A stretch of DNA of 64,000 nt from Paenalcaligenes hominis_A (GCF_041359055.1 NZ_JBGJKZ010000001.1:62001-126000), one strand, 5' to 3'. Positions 16,760-26,081 are shown, counted from the first letter of the stretch. Made by a program: numbers and translations. The notes: generated by a model not told the origin, from the letters alone.

Positions 16760-16771
16760 CGGAGGCAGAGC

Positions 16772-17416
16772 GTGAAACTCTACAGTTTTTTTAATAGTTC
16801 TACCTCTTATCGAGTTCGTATCGCTCTCGCTTTAAAAGGATTGGATTACCTCTACGAAGGCGTCAATATTCGAGTACTAGCAAATCGTGCGGATGAGTAT
16901 GTGCAAAAAGTGAACCCGTCCGCAGCGGTGCCAGCTTTAGATGATGCTGGCTTTGTATTAGGTCAGTCCATGGCTATTTTGGATTATTTAGATCAAAAGT
17001 ATCCTGAGACGTATCGGCTATTGCCTGAAGATGTAATACAACGTGCTCGAATTCTCGAGTTTGCTTCCGTTATTAGTTGTGACATTCATCCTATTAATAA
17101 TTTACGCGTGTTGCGTTACTTGCAAAGCGAGTTAAAGCTAACTGAAGCACAGAAAAAACAGTGGTACGAGCATTGGGTGCAAGACGGTTTAGCTATGGCT
17201 GAACGTTTACTTGAGGCTCATGGCTATGGCGAATGGTGTTTTGGTGATCAGCCGACGTTAGCTGATTGTTGTTTAGTGCCGCAGTTAGCCAATGCCGAGC
17301 GCATGGGCTGTGATTTAAGCGCTTTTCCTCGTTTAGTCTCTGTTTATCAACAGGCTATTACGCATGAGGCGTTTCAGCGTGCTCAACCTAAAGAGCAGCC
17401 TGACTTTATTGCCTAG
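16772..17416 (+). CDS. Maleylpyruvate isomerase, zeta-class glutathione transferase
   Basis: The 214-residue protein has the zeta-GST signature SSTSYRVRIALALKG at the N-terminus, NPSAAVPALDD, and SMAILDYLDQKYP for the glutathione site. The all-helical C-domain follows. Zeta-class enzymes isomerise maleylpyruvate or maleylacetoacetate using glutathione. Here the gentisate context points to maleylpyruvate (nagL type). GGAGG precedes the ATG. The gene order dioxygenase, hydrolase, isomerase, hydroxylase is a compact pathway operon. Confidence 0.92.
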   Translation: MKLYSFFNSSTSYRVRIALALKGLDYLYEGVNIRVLANRADEYVQKVNPSAAVPALDDAGFVLGQSMAILDYLDQKYPETYRLLPEDVIQRARILEFASVISCDIHPINNLRVLRYLQSELKLTEAQKKQWYEHWVQDGLAMAERLLEAHGYGEWCFGDQPTLADCCLVPQLANAERMGCDLSAFPRLVSVYQQAITHEAFQRAQPKEQPDFIA

Positions 17417-17424
17417 GAGGCCAA

Positions 17425-18618
17425 ATGAGATACGGCACAGATCAAAAAGTAGTGATTATTGGCGGCGGAATTGGTGGCTTAGCTGCTGCCCAAGCCTTAG
17501 CTCTTGAGGGACTGCAAGTCGAGGTATTAGAGCAGGCTAGCCAAATTGGCGAAATAGGCGCTGGCATACAGTTGGGCGCTAACGCGTTTGCCGCCCTTGA
17601 TGCGTTAGGGGTAGGAGACACAGCACGAGCACGCTCGGTTTTTACTGATCAACTTCGTCTTATGGATGCCATTAGTACAGAGCCCATAGCTGAGGTTGAT
17701 GTGGGGGCTCCCTACAGAGAGCGATTTGGTAATCCTTATGCTGTTATTCATCGCGCAGACATCCATCTCTCCATCTTGGAGGCGGTACAAAACCATCCCA
17801 ATATTACATTTAGAACCTCTACCGAGGTACGTGATGTGTATCAAGATGAGAGCGGGGTTGTAGCCATAGATCAACATGGCAAACAGCACCATGCTGCGGC
17901 CTTGATTGGATGCGATGGGGTGCGCTCTGTGGTGCGAGCAAAAACCTTAGGGGATGAGGTGCGAGTTACGGGTCATGTGGTGTATAGAGCAGTGGTGGAT
18001 GTAGAAAACATGCCCACTGCGCTACAGCAAAACGCACCCGTTGTTTGGGCCGGACCGCATTGTCATTTGGTGCACTACCCGTTGCGAGGCGGGCGTCAAT
18101 ATAACTTAGTTGTTACTTTTCATAGTCGAGAACAAGAGCAATGGGGAGTTACAGACGGCAGTAAAGAAGAGGTCTTGTCATATTTTCAGGGTATTCATGA
18201 GCTACCGCGTCAATTGCTCGATAAGCCCGACTCCTGGCGACGATGGGCCACCGCAGATCGGGATCCCGTTGAGTCTTGGGGCCAAGGGCGAATTACAGTG
18301 CTAGGCGATGCTGCACATCCTATGACTCAGTATTTAGCTCAAGGAGCTTGCCAAGCCTTAGAAGATGCCGTAACTCTTGGACGCGCTGTACGTGAGCATA
18401 ATTTTGATTTTGAAAAAGCCTTTGCTCATTATCAACGTGTACGAATTCCGCGTACGGCGCGTGTATTGTATTCCGCACGGGAAATGGGGCGTATTTATCA
18501 CGCCAAAGGCGTAGAGCGCTTAGTGAGAAATTCATTATGGCAGGGTAGAACTCAGGCTCAGTTTTATGATTCGCTTGAGTGGCTATATGGTTGGACGGCA
18601 GAGCATTGTTTAGATTGA
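17425..18618 (+). CDS. 3-hydroxybenzoate 6-hydroxylase (FAD monooxygenase)
   Basis: The 397-residue class-A flavoprotein monooxygenase has the N-terminal dinucleotide motif IIGGGIGGLAAA (residues about 11-22), a middle GCDGVRS motif (about 164-170) and the second FAD motif VLGDAAHPMTQYLAQG near 293. It closely resembles 3-hydroxybenzoate 6-hydroxylases, which make gentisate from 3-hydroxybenzoate with NADH and oxygen; salicylate hydroxylases are the next closest group. It completes the route from 3-hydroxybenzoate to central metabolism within one operon. The ATG lies eight bases after the isomerase stop, with AGGAGG just before it. Confidence 0.88.
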   Translation: MRYGTDQKVVIIGGGIGGLAAAQALALEGLQVEVLEQASQIGEIGAGIQLGANAFAALDALGVGDTARARSVFTDQLRLMDAISTEPIAEVDVGAPYRERFGNPYAVIHRADIHLSILEAVQNHPNITFRTSTEVRDVYQDESGVVAIDQHGKQHHAAALIGCDGVRSVVRAKTLGDEVRVTGHVVYRAVVDVENMPTALQQNAPVVWAGPHCHLVHYPLRGGRQYNLVVTFHSREQEQWGVTDGSKEEVLSYFQGIHELPRQLLDKPDSWRRWATADRDPVESWGQGRITVLGDAAHPMTQYLAQGACQALEDAVTLGRAVREHNFDFEKAFAHYQRVRIPRTARVLYSAREMGRIYHAKGVERLVRNSLWQGRTQAQFYDSLEWLYGWTAEHCLD

Positions 18619-18670
18619 TGCACTACCACAGTAGTTAACCATTAGGTTAATACGTTTAAAGGACGGAGAC

Positions 18671-19660
18671 ATGATTCAATTTGTACAAAAACTATCTTTT
18701 TTCAGTGCTACCTTGGTAAGTACTGCTTTACTGTTTACAACACCCGCACATGCTCAAACATTAAAACTAGGGCATGTCACACCACCTAGTCATGTTTGGC
18801 ATCAGGTATCTGAACGAATTAATGAAAATGTGCAGGAAAAAAGTGGTGGATCAATGAAAGTTGAAGTGAACCCACTAAGCAAATTGGGCTCCGAAGCACA
18901 AATGATTAACCTTTTACAGTCTGGAGCAATGCCTATAGGGGTATTAACTTTGGGTGCGCTCACTAACCGCGATGACACCTTAACTGGGTGGTCTATGCCT
19001 TACTTATTTGATGATGTAGAGCACGCTACCAAGGCAACACAACTTGAAGCAGCGCAACAAATGCTAACCAATCTTGAGGCCCATGGCATGATTGGTGTCG
19101 GCTATGTGTTTGCAGGCATGCGTCATGTGCTTTCGACTAAACCTGTGAAAGCACCCAGTGATTTGGTGGGGCAAAAAATACGCGCTTTTCCTAGCTCTAT
19201 TTTTAATGATTGGTGGACTGCAAACGGGGCTGCACCCACTGCAATGCCGCTTTCAGAAGTAGCTCCCTCATTGACTACCAACTTATTGAACGCGGTCGAT
19301 GTGGATCTGGACGCTTTAGTGGGAATGAAGTTCCATCAACAAGCTCCTTACCTGACCTTTACTAATCACATGGCGTTTCCTGCTGTTATCGTGGTGTCGA
19401 AGCGTTATTGGGATCGTCTGGATGAAGAAAAGCAAAACCTATTATTAGAGGCTATTAAAGAGGCCGAAGCATGGGGCTTTGAACGAGCCATTGAAGCCGA
19501 TAAAGAAAATCTAGCCATTGCTAAAGCGGATGGGGCTGAGGTGATTGAAATTGATTTGACCGCTTTTAAACAAGTGGGAGATCAAGTTAATCAGCGTTAC
19601 TTAGAAGGTAATGAGCTGCGTGCTCAGTTTTATGAGCAGGTTAAAGCCTTGAAGCAGTAG
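18671..19660 (+). CDS. TRAP transporter substrate-binding protein, DctP family
   Basis: The 329-residue protein has a Sec signal ending TTPAHA at about residue 28 and DctP-family motifs: LKLGHVTPPSHVWH, VEVNPLSKLGSEAQMINLLQSG, and KIRAFPSS with the conserved Arg that binds a carboxylate. Ligands of the family are organic acids, including aromatic acids. It follows the 3-hydroxybenzoate hydroxylase by 52 bases and precedes the two TRAP membrane subunits. Uptake of the same aromatic acid is therefore a sound inference. Confidence 0.9.
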   Translation: MIQFVQKLSFFSATLVSTALLFTTPAHAQTLKLGHVTPPSHVWHQVSERINENVQEKSGGSMKVEVNPLSKLGSEAQMINLLQSGAMPIGVLTLGALTNRDDTLTGWSMPYLFDDVEHATKATQLEAAQQMLTNLEAHGMIGVGYVFAGMRHVLSTKPVKAPSDLVGQKIRAFPSSIFNDWWTANGAAPTAMPLSEVAPSLTTNLLNAVDVDLDALVGMKFHQQAPYLTFTNHMAFPAVIVVSKRYWDRLDEEKQNLLLEAIKEAEAWGFERAIEADKENLAIAKADGAEVIEIDLTAFKQVGDQVNQRYLEGNELRAQFYEQVKALKQ

Positions 19661-19714
19661 TGTTATTAATAGACTCGCCCCTTAATGGGGCGAGGTGAAC
19701 AAGGAGGCACCATA

Positions 19715-20215
19715 ATGCTATCCGCTTTAAACCGAATCGATTTATTTATATCCCACATAGAAAAGGCCTTATTGGTCTTTTTTGGCTTAGCTTTGACTGT
19801 CATTATGATAGCGCAAGTTATTTTGCGCTATTTTTTTAGCTCACCTATTTTTTGGGCTGAAGAAATATCTGTGCAGTTTTTAATTTTTATTACTGCTTTT
19901 GGTATTTCATTTATTACACAACAAAAACAGCATATTAGTATTGATTTTTTGCTTTCACAGATAACTAACGAAAAGAAACGGTTCGCAGAAAATACGACAG
20001 GGATTTTATTTCTTATTCTGATGGCAGGTTTATGTTTTTATTCCTGGGAATGGGTGCTTAGACCCGATGTACAGATGGAAAAAAGTGGGACTACAGGTTT
20101 ACCGCGTTGGTATACCTACGCTGCATTTCCTGTGGCTTTAAGTTTTTTATGTTGGCATCAGCTGATCGTGCTAATGAACCGTTTCTTCAGTAAAAATAAA
20201 GAAGGACAATTATGA
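19715..20215 (+). CDS. TRAP transporter small membrane subunit, DctQ family
   Basis: The 166-residue protein has four hydrophobic segments (LLVFFGLALTVIMIAQVIL, VQFLIFITAFGISFI, TGILFLILMAGLCFYSW and YTYAAFPVALSFLCW) and the FWAEEIS motif between the first two, all standard for DctQ. The start at 19715 is chosen because AAGGAGG lies at 19701-19707; an upstream ATG in frame (19685) has no such site. Its end overlaps the DctM start by four bases. Confidence 0.9.
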   Translation: MLSALNRIDLFISHIEKALLVFFGLALTVIMIAQVILRYFFSSPIFWAEEISVQFLIFITAFGISFITQQKQHISIDFLLSQITNEKKRFAENTTGILFLILMAGLCFYSWEWVLRPDVQMEKSGTTGLPRWYTYAAFPVALSFLCWHQLIVLMNRFFSKNKEGQL

Positions 20216-21492
20216 TTACTGTAGCGCTTTTCTTTATTTTATTGTTAACCGGTTTTCCCATATTCGGTGCAATATTGGCTGCAGGTGTTATTTTCATGAT
20301 AAGTAGCGATTTGGCTATTTTAATTGATGCTATACCTTTGCAGCTTTATGGGGCTCTAGAAATTAACAGCTTATTAGCAATTCCTTTGTTTTTACTGGTT
20401 GGAGAAGTGATGAACAAAGGGGGGTTAACACAACGCCTAATAGCTGTTGCTGAGCTATTAGTTGGTCGATTACGCGGAGGAATGGCCTATGCGAATTTAT
20501 TGACCAATGCAATGGCTGCTTCTATTTTAGGTTCTGCTATTGCTCAGATTGGGGTCATGAGTCGTATTATGGTCCCAGCTATGGAGAAAAGAGGCTATGA
20601 CAAAAGTTTTTCTGCCGCTGTCACTGTTTCAGGTGGTTTATTAGGCCCTATTTTCCCGCCATCTATGTTGATGATTATTTACGGGGTGGTAGCGGTACAA
20701 CCCATAGCGCCTTTATTTATTGCAGGTATTTTGCCTGGAATCGCTGTTTTTCTTGCTTTGTGTTTTGTGGTGTTCATTTACACCTTAAAAAGTGACAAGG
20801 TGCCTGCTACTGGGCGTTCAGTAGAGCAAAGACAAACGGTAGTAAAAACTCTTCTGGATGGTATTTTGCCTGCTTTGATCCCAGTAGTAGTGGTGGTAGG
20901 GATAGCGGCTGGGGTAATGACACCAACAGAAGCAGGTGCAGTTGCATCTTTCATTGCCTTTTTACTTTGTTTTATTTATAGAGAAATAAAAATCCGTGAT
21001 CTATATGATATTTTTCTCTCTGTTTGTGTTTTGACTGCAACGATTAGCATATTAATTTCTGTAGCCACGTTTTTAAGTTGGGTATTGGCTTTTGAGGGGA
21101 TACCTGATCGCTTAGTAGCGGCTATTACCTCAGTAACTGAGTCTGCTTTTGTGTTTATGCTGCTAGTCATTGCATTGATGATTTTCTTAGGGCTTTTTCT
21201 AGAAAGTATTAGTGTGCTAATTGTTCTAGTACCAATTCTGATGCCCGTAGTTAGTCAATTAGGTATAGATCCAATTCAGTTTGGTGTGATTTGCGCTGTT
21301 GCGACGACCATCGGAGTCATCACACCACCAGTGGGGCCAGGTTTATTTGTAGTGATGGGGCAAACCGATGTGAAAATGGCCGCGTTAGTACGAGCGGTGT
21401 TTCCGTTTCTACTTGCTGTGTGCACGGTATTAGTGGTCATGGCGGCAATACCTGAGCTGTCAACGTGGTTACCAGCAAAAGTCGTAAAATAA
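20212..21492 (+). CDS. TRAP transporter large membrane subunit, DctM family
   Basis: The 426-residue protein has the repeated DctM pattern of about 12 hydrophobic segments, with GSAIAQIGVMSRIMVPAM and SGGLLGPIFPPSMLMIIYG in the first half and ICAVATTIGVITPPVGPGLFV in the second. It carries sodium-coupled transport with the DctP and DctQ products. Its TAA stop overlaps the A-run of a hairpin whose T-run is on the minus strand, so it shares its end with the malate synthase terminator. Confidence 0.92.
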   Translation: MITVALFFILLLTGFPIFGAILAAGVIFMISSDLAILIDAIPLQLYGALEINSLLAIPLFLLVGEVMNKGGLTQRLIAVAELLVGRLRGGMAYANLLTNAMAASILGSAIAQIGVMSRIMVPAMEKRGYDKSFSAAVTVSGGLLGPIFPPSMLMIIYGVVAVQPIAPLFIAGILPGIAVFLALCFVVFIYTLKSDKVPATGRSVEQRQTVVKTLLDGILPALIPVVVVVGIAAGVMTPTEAGAVASFIAFLLCFIYREIKIRDLYDIFLSVCVLTATISILISVATFLSWVLAFEGIPDRLVAAITSVTESAFVFMLLVIALMIFLGLFLESISVLIVLVPILMPVVSQLGIDPIQFGVICAVATTIGVITPPVGPGLFVVMGQTDVKMAALVRAVFPFLLAVCTVLVVMAAIPELSTWLPAKVVK

Positions 21493-21520
21493 AAAAAGCC
21501 CCTAGGTTCAACCTAGGGGC
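21491..21520 (-). terminator. Terminator of malate synthase G gene (copy 2 of a repeated terminator)
   Basis: The same GCCCCTAGGTT-C-AACCTAGGGGC stem as at 13906, again with seven T on the minus strand. It lies 26 bases beyond the glcB stop and overlaps the dctM stop on the other strand. Confidence 0.9.
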
Positions 21521-21545
21521 AAATCACCGACATACAGCCACGCAG

Positions 21546-23708
21546 TTACTGGGTTTTTTTGAGCTCTAAACGCCAGTGATGCAATAGCGGTTCGGTGTAA
21601 CCGTTTGGTTGTTCTAAGCCTTTAAAAATTAAATCGCGTGCGGCTTTGTACGCGTATGAACTGTCAAAATGACCAGCCATTGGTTGATACATTGCGTCCC
21701 CCGCATTTTGCTCGTCAACGACGGCAGCCATGCGCTGTAAGCTTTCATCCACTTGTTCAGCTGTAATCACGCCGTGGAGTAACCAGTTAGCAATATGCTG
21801 GCTAGAAATACGTAAGGTGGCACGGTCTTCCATTAAGCCTACGTTATGGATATCGGGCACTTTGGAGCAACCTACGCCTTGATCAATCCAACGTACTACA
21901 TAGCCTAAAATGCCCTGAACGTTGTTATCGAGTTCTTGTTTGATTTCTTCGGCGCTCCAATTTGTATTGGTGGCGACAGGAATCGTAAGAATGTCATCCA
22001 ATACCTCGACGTGCTCTTGCTCTAGGTCTTTTTGTATGGCTTGTACATCTAGCTGGTGATAGTGCAGCGCATGCAACGTGGCAGCGGTAGGGGACGGAAC
22101 CCAAGCCGTATTTCCACCCGCTTGCAAGTGAGCAATTTTTTGTTCTAGCATAGCTGCCATTAGATCTGGCATTGCCCACATACCCTTGCCAATTTGTGCT
22201 TTACCACGTAAGCCGCACTGTAGGCCGACCTGAACATTATTACGCTCGTAAGCGGGCAGCCAAGACAAGTTGCGCATTTCGTTTTTGCGTACAACCGGAC
22301 CCGCATGCATGCAGGTATGAATTTCATCGCCAGTACGATCTAAAAAGCCGGTGTTGATAAAAGCCACCCGTTCGTTAGCCGCAGCAATACACGCTTTAAG
22401 ATTGATAGAGGTGCGACGCTCTTCGTCCATAATCCCCATTTTTAAGGTGTTACGAGGCAACTTTAATAAATCCTCTGTGCGCGCAAACAGCGTATCGGCA
22501 AAGGCGGCTTCTTGGGGACCGTGCATTTTAGGCTTAACAATATAGATCGACCCTTTTTGCGAGTTCAGTTTAAGATCAAGGTCACGTTTGGCAATTAAAC
22601 TGGTAATGACCGCATCTAAAATACCCTCTGGAATTTCCTGACCGTTCTTATCCAAAATAGCGGGGTTGGTCATTAAATGACCAACATTACGGATGAACAT
22701 TAAGGAGCGACCTGGCAGTTTTTGGGTTTGTCCTTGGAGGTCTGTGTATTCGCGGTCTGGGTTAAGCTTGCGCGTAAAGGTTTTTTCGCCTTTTTCAATG
22801 GTTTCCGTTAGGGTTCCAGTAACCAAGCCTAACCAGTTGCGGTAAGCATGGGTTTTGTCGGCGGCATCGACGGTTGCTACCGAGTCTTCGCAGTCCATAA
22901 TAGTCGTAACGGCGGACTCAAGCAGTATGTCTTTAATACCTGCTGGGTCAGTTTTGCCAATGGCGTGTGTGGCATCAATTTGAATTTCAAAATGCAATCC
23001 ATGGTGTTTGAAGACTAAGGCCGTAGGTTGGTTTGCTGAACCTCGGTAACCAAGCAGTGCAGTTGGATCTTGCAATTGAGCAAGTTGGCCATTTTCTAAA
23101 CTGACCACCAGAGCATTGTTTTGGATTGCATAGTGAGTGCTTTGGCTGTGGGAGCCTTCGGTTAAGGGGATGCTTTGGTCTAGGAAATTACGAGCAAACT
23201 CAATAACACGTTGGCCCCGTACTGGGTTGTAATGTGCTGTTTTTTCGGCGTCATTGTCTTCGCTGATAGCATCTGTGCCATACAGGGCATCGTACAAGCT
23301 ACCCCAGCGTGCGTTGGCGGCATTTAAGGCATAACGCGCATTAGTAATAGGTACTACTAGCTGAGGGCCGGCTTGGTCAGTAATAGCGGAGTCTATACCT
23401 GTTGTGTTCACTGTTACTGTGGTGGGAGCTTCAACCAGATAGCCAATTTTTTTTAGAAACTCTTTATAAGCAGCCATATCGCTGATAGCGCCCGGATTGG
23501 CTTTGTGCCAGTCATCCAGTTGAGCTTGTAATTGGTCGCGCTTGGCAAGTAGTTCATGGTTGAGAGGCGCTAAATCGTGTACCAGTTGACTAAACCCAGC
23601 CCAGAAGGCATCAGGGTCTAAACCCGAGTCAACAAGGGCTTCGTTTTGGATAAATTGGTAGAGCTCATTGTCCACTTGAAGTTGATGGCATTGCGTACGG
23701 TTTGTCAT
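21546..23708 (-). CDS. glcB: Malate synthase G
   Basis: The 720-residue single-chain malate synthase G condenses glyoxylate with acetyl-CoA to malate in the cytoplasm. Recognised by length and motifs: TIMDCEDSVATVDAADK (acidic metal ligands), GRSLMFIRNVGHLM, KMGIMDEERRTSINLKACI and CMHAGPVVRKNEM. The start has AAAGG five to ten bases upstream. No isocitrate lyase or glycolate oxidase gene accompanies it in the window. AceK at 36762 implies that the glyoxylate shunt exists elsewhere in the genome. It converges on the TRAP operon and diverges from amn across a 209-base AT-rich gap. Confidence 0.95.
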   Translation of the reverse strand: MTNRTQCHQLQVDNELYQFIQNEALVDSGLDPDAFWAGFSQLVHDLAPLNHELLAKRDQLQAQLDDWHKANPGAISDMAAYKEFLKKIGYLVEAPTTVTVNTTGIDSAITDQAGPQLVVPITNARYALNAANARWGSLYDALYGTDAISEDNDAEKTAHYNPVRGQRVIEFARNFLDQSIPLTEGSHSQSTHYAIQNNALVVSLENGQLAQLQDPTALLGYRGSANQPTALVFKHHGLHFEIQIDATHAIGKTDPAGIKDILLESAVTTIMDCEDSVATVDAADKTHAYRNWLGLVTGTLTETIEKGEKTFTRKLNPDREYTDLQGQTQKLPGRSLMFIRNVGHLMTNPAILDKNGQEIPEGILDAVITSLIAKRDLDLKLNSQKGSIYIVKPKMHGPQEAAFADTLFARTEDLLKLPRNTLKMGIMDEERRTSINLKACIAAANERVAFINTGFLDRTGDEIHTCMHAGPVVRKNEMRNLSWLPAYERNNVQVGLQCGLRGKAQIGKGMWAMPDLMAAMLEQKIAHLQAGGNTAWVPSPTAATLHALHYHQLDVQAIQKDLEQEHVEVLDDILTIPVATNTNWSAEEIKQELDNNVQGILGYVVRWIDQGVGCSKVPDIHNVGLMEDRATLRISSQHIANWLLHGVITAEQVDESLQRMAAVVDEQNAGDAMYQPMAGHFDSSYAYKAARDLIFKGLEQPNGYTEPLLHHWRLELKKTQ

Positions 23709-23917
23709 GGTTTGCCTTTGTTATTTATAAATAATTAATCACGGTTGTTATGCTTTTTTTATTTATTATGGCAAGTTAAACACAGGGGCTGAAGACCTGT
23801 TTTGGTTACTTTAGAGCATACTTTTAGTATCGACTTATGATTAAATTTATAAAAAACAGAACTTTTTGTTTTAATTAATTATATTTTTTTTGGTTTGTAC
23901 ATAAGAAGGATAAGTTT

Positions 23918-25411
23918 ATGCAGGAGTTAAACGAAAGCGAGGCAATGGTTTGTTTACCACCAACTATTGCTTATGAAGGGTTTATGGATGCAACGGCTGC
24001 TACAGAGCGCTTAATAGAGATTTATTCCAGAAATACAACGTACATTCGCGAGCAATTTCTTGCGTGCATCAGAGAGGGCTTTCCTGAAAACAAACGTTTT
24101 AGAGCATGCTATCCCGCTATACGTATCCGCGTCAGTACTTACCAAGAAGTAGACAGCCGCTTGTCTTATGGGCATGTGGTTGAGCCCGGTCTATACGCGA
24201 CTACGGTAACGCAGCCCGATTTGTTTTTTGATTATTTTGTTGAGCAAATTGGTTTATTAATTAAAAACCATGGGGTGGCGGTAGAGGTAGGTGAATCCAG
24301 TCAACCTATTCCTTTGCATTTTTGTTTAGGGGAGAATGAAGGGCAAAAAATGATCTACCCAGAGTCGTCAGGTCACACCTTACGCGATCATTTTGATGTG
24401 CCCGATCTTGCTTACATGGATGATGCGATTGTGAATGGCACGTGGCAGGCAAAGGACGGAGAACCATTGCCACTTGCGCCTTTTACTGCACCACGTGTGG
24501 ATTATTCATTGCACCGATTGCGTCATTACACAGCAACTCAACCCGCTCATTTTCAGAACTATGTTTTGTTTACTAACTATCAGTTTTATGTGGATGCGTT
24601 TTGTGAATGGGCCAAGCAAATGCTTGCAGAGGGCAAAGGCGGATATACAGCGCTGGTAGAGCCAGGCAGTGTAGTAACCGATACGGCTGGGAATATATCA
24701 GGAGCCTCACCGACTCGCTTGCCGCAAATGCCTTCCTACCACTTGTTACGTGAAAACCACAGCGGTATTACGCTAATAAACATAGGGGTAGGTCCTTCAA
24801 ATGCTAAAACCATTACGGATCACATTGCGGTATTGCGTCCTTCCGCTTGGGTTATGGTGGGCCATTGTGCCGGCTTACGCACTACACAGCGTTTAGGGGA
24901 CTATGTGTTGGCGCATGGTTATGTGCGTGATGATAAGGTGCTGGATGCAGATCTGCCCACTTGGGTACCTATACCCCCATTGGCTGAGATTCAAGTCGCG
25001 CTTGAACAAGCGGTGGCAGAGGTTTCTGGTTTAGATGGGTGGGAGTTAAAAAAGATCATGCGCACAGGAACCGTAGCCTCCATTGATAATCGGAACTGGG
25101 AGCTGCGGGATCACAGTGAGCCTGTGCAGCGTTTGTCGCAGTCCCGAGCCATTGCCTTGGACATGGAGTCAGCCACTGTTGCTGCAAATGGGTTTAGGTT
25201 TAGAGTGCCTTACGGCACATTACTCTGCGTATCCGATAAGCCGTTGCATGGGGAATTAAAATTGCCTGGTATGGCAAATGAATTCTATAGCACCCAAGTC
25301 GGCCAGCACTTACATATAGGTATTAAAGCCTTAGAGCTAGTGCGCGATATGCCTCCTGAGCGTTTGCACTCAAGGAAGCTACGTAGTTTTATTGAGACGG
25401 CTTTTAAATAA
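23918..25411 (+). CDS. amn: AMP nucleosidase
   Basis: The 497-residue enzyme hydrolyses AMP to adenine and ribose 5-phosphate and helps set the adenylate pool. The N-terminal regulatory half (ACYPAIRIRVSTYQEVDSRLSYGHVVEPG) and the C-terminal phosphorylase-like half (GVGPSNAKTITDHIAVLRPSAWVMVGHCAG; ALDMESATVAANGFRFRVPYG) match Amn along its length. AAGGA precedes the ATG. The gap to glcB holds no other gene. A weak hairpin (about 23782-23803) followed by four T is seen there. A bidirectional terminator separates it from the converging SET-domain gene. Confidence 0.94.
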   Translation: MQELNESEAMVCLPPTIAYEGFMDATAATERLIEIYSRNTTYIREQFLACIREGFPENKRFRACYPAIRIRVSTYQEVDSRLSYGHVVEPGLYATTVTQPDLFFDYFVEQIGLLIKNHGVAVEVGESSQPIPLHFCLGENEGQKMIYPESSGHTLRDHFDVPDLAYMDDAIVNGTWQAKDGEPLPLAPFTAPRVDYSLHRLRHYTATQPAHFQNYVLFTNYQFYVDAFCEWAKQMLAEGKGGYTALVEPGSVVTDTAGNISGASPTRLPQMPSYHLLRENHSGITLINIGVGPSNAKTITDHIAVLRPSAWVMVGHCAGLRTTQRLGDYVLAHGYVRDDKVLDADLPTWVPIPPLAEIQVALEQAVAEVSGLDGWELKKIMRTGTVASIDNRNWELRDHSEPVQRLSQSRAIALDMESATVAANGFRFRVPYGTLLCVSDKPLHGELKLPGMANEFYSTQVGQHLHIGIKALELVRDMPPERLHSRKLRSFIETAFK

Positions 25412-25424
25412 AGCTGTTAGAAGC

Positions 25425-25460
25425 AAAAAGCCCCATTTTAATTATCAAAATGGGGCTTTT
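25425..25460. terminator. Bidirectional terminator between amn and the SET-domain gene
   Basis: AGCCCCATTTT and AAAATGGGGCT pair over 11 bases around AATTATC, with A-rich sequence on the left and TTTT on the right, so it works for both converging genes. Confidence 0.9.
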
Positions 25461-25499
25461 GCTTAGGCGGTTGGTTTTTTTACGTAATGTGTAAAATTT

Positions 25500-26072
25500 C
25501 TAGAGTTCGGGGTGTTCATGTTCTAGTGCTTTGCGTAACTCTTTACGTATGGTTTTTTTAATCCATTTTTTAAGTTTGGCTTTGTTTTTTTGCTTTTTGG
25601 TTTTTTTAGGCAAGGCCAGCATAGTACCACGACAAGACGGTGCGCCGCACAAGCAAGCGTACTGACTGCGTAGTGTTTTGGTGATCTTATCATCAATGGT
25701 TAACGCATAGTCATAAAGCAGCTCTTCACCTTCCTCAAGATCGCGTAATGCCACAATAAAAACGCGGTCGCCTTGTTCATTTTCATGGCCTTCACAATTA
25801 GGCTCACAGGAGTGGTTGATAAATCTAGAGTCGTTGCCGTTTTGGCCGCCATCTATAATCTTGCCACTGCTAATTGCGAAAAAGAAAGTATGAAACGGAT
25901 CATTAGGATCGGTTGGCTCTTGGGCGTCCGCTTCTTCGGGGGTGAGGTGTACGCCCTCGTACTCCAAAATGTAGGTTCCCTTTGGAATAAAACGTTTAGC
26001 AAAGACGCCGTTCCCATGTAAGTTAGAACGGCGCACTTCGTGCCAAGGGCCTGAGCTGTGTGTTTGGCTCAT
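25500..26072 (-). CDS. SET-domain protein-lysine methyltransferase
   Basis: The 190-residue protein contains a complete SET domain: GNGVFAKRFIPKGTYILEYEG (20-40), the pseudoknot motif NDSRFINHSCEPNC (80-93), the catalytic-site LYDYAL (119-124) and post-SET cysteines 140, 142 and 147 (C-x-C-x4-C) that with Cys93 can bind zinc. Such enzymes move a methyl from S-adenosylmethionine to lysine in proteins. The tail (about 155-185) is very lysine-rich. It lies nine bases downstream of topB on the same strand with AAGGA before its start, so the two are co-transcribed. A target in the TopB tail is my inference. Confidence 0.88.
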   Translation of the reverse strand: MSQTHSSGPWHEVRRSNLHGNGVFAKRFIPKGTYILEYEGVHLTPEEADAQEPTDPNDPFHTFFFAISSGKIIDGGQNGNDSRFINHSCEPNCEGHENEQGDRVFIVALRDLEEGEELLYDYALTIDDKITKTLRSQYACLCGAPSCRGTMLALPKKTKKQKNKAKLKKWIKKTIRKELRKALEHEHPEL

Positions 26073-26081
26073 GGGTGTCCT

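Noticed and set aside
23709..23917. Regulatory RNA or small gene in the AT-rich glcB/amn gap
   Set aside because: Only a weak 5-6 bp hairpin and AT-rich promoter-like sequence are seen; no open frame with a ribosome-binding site.
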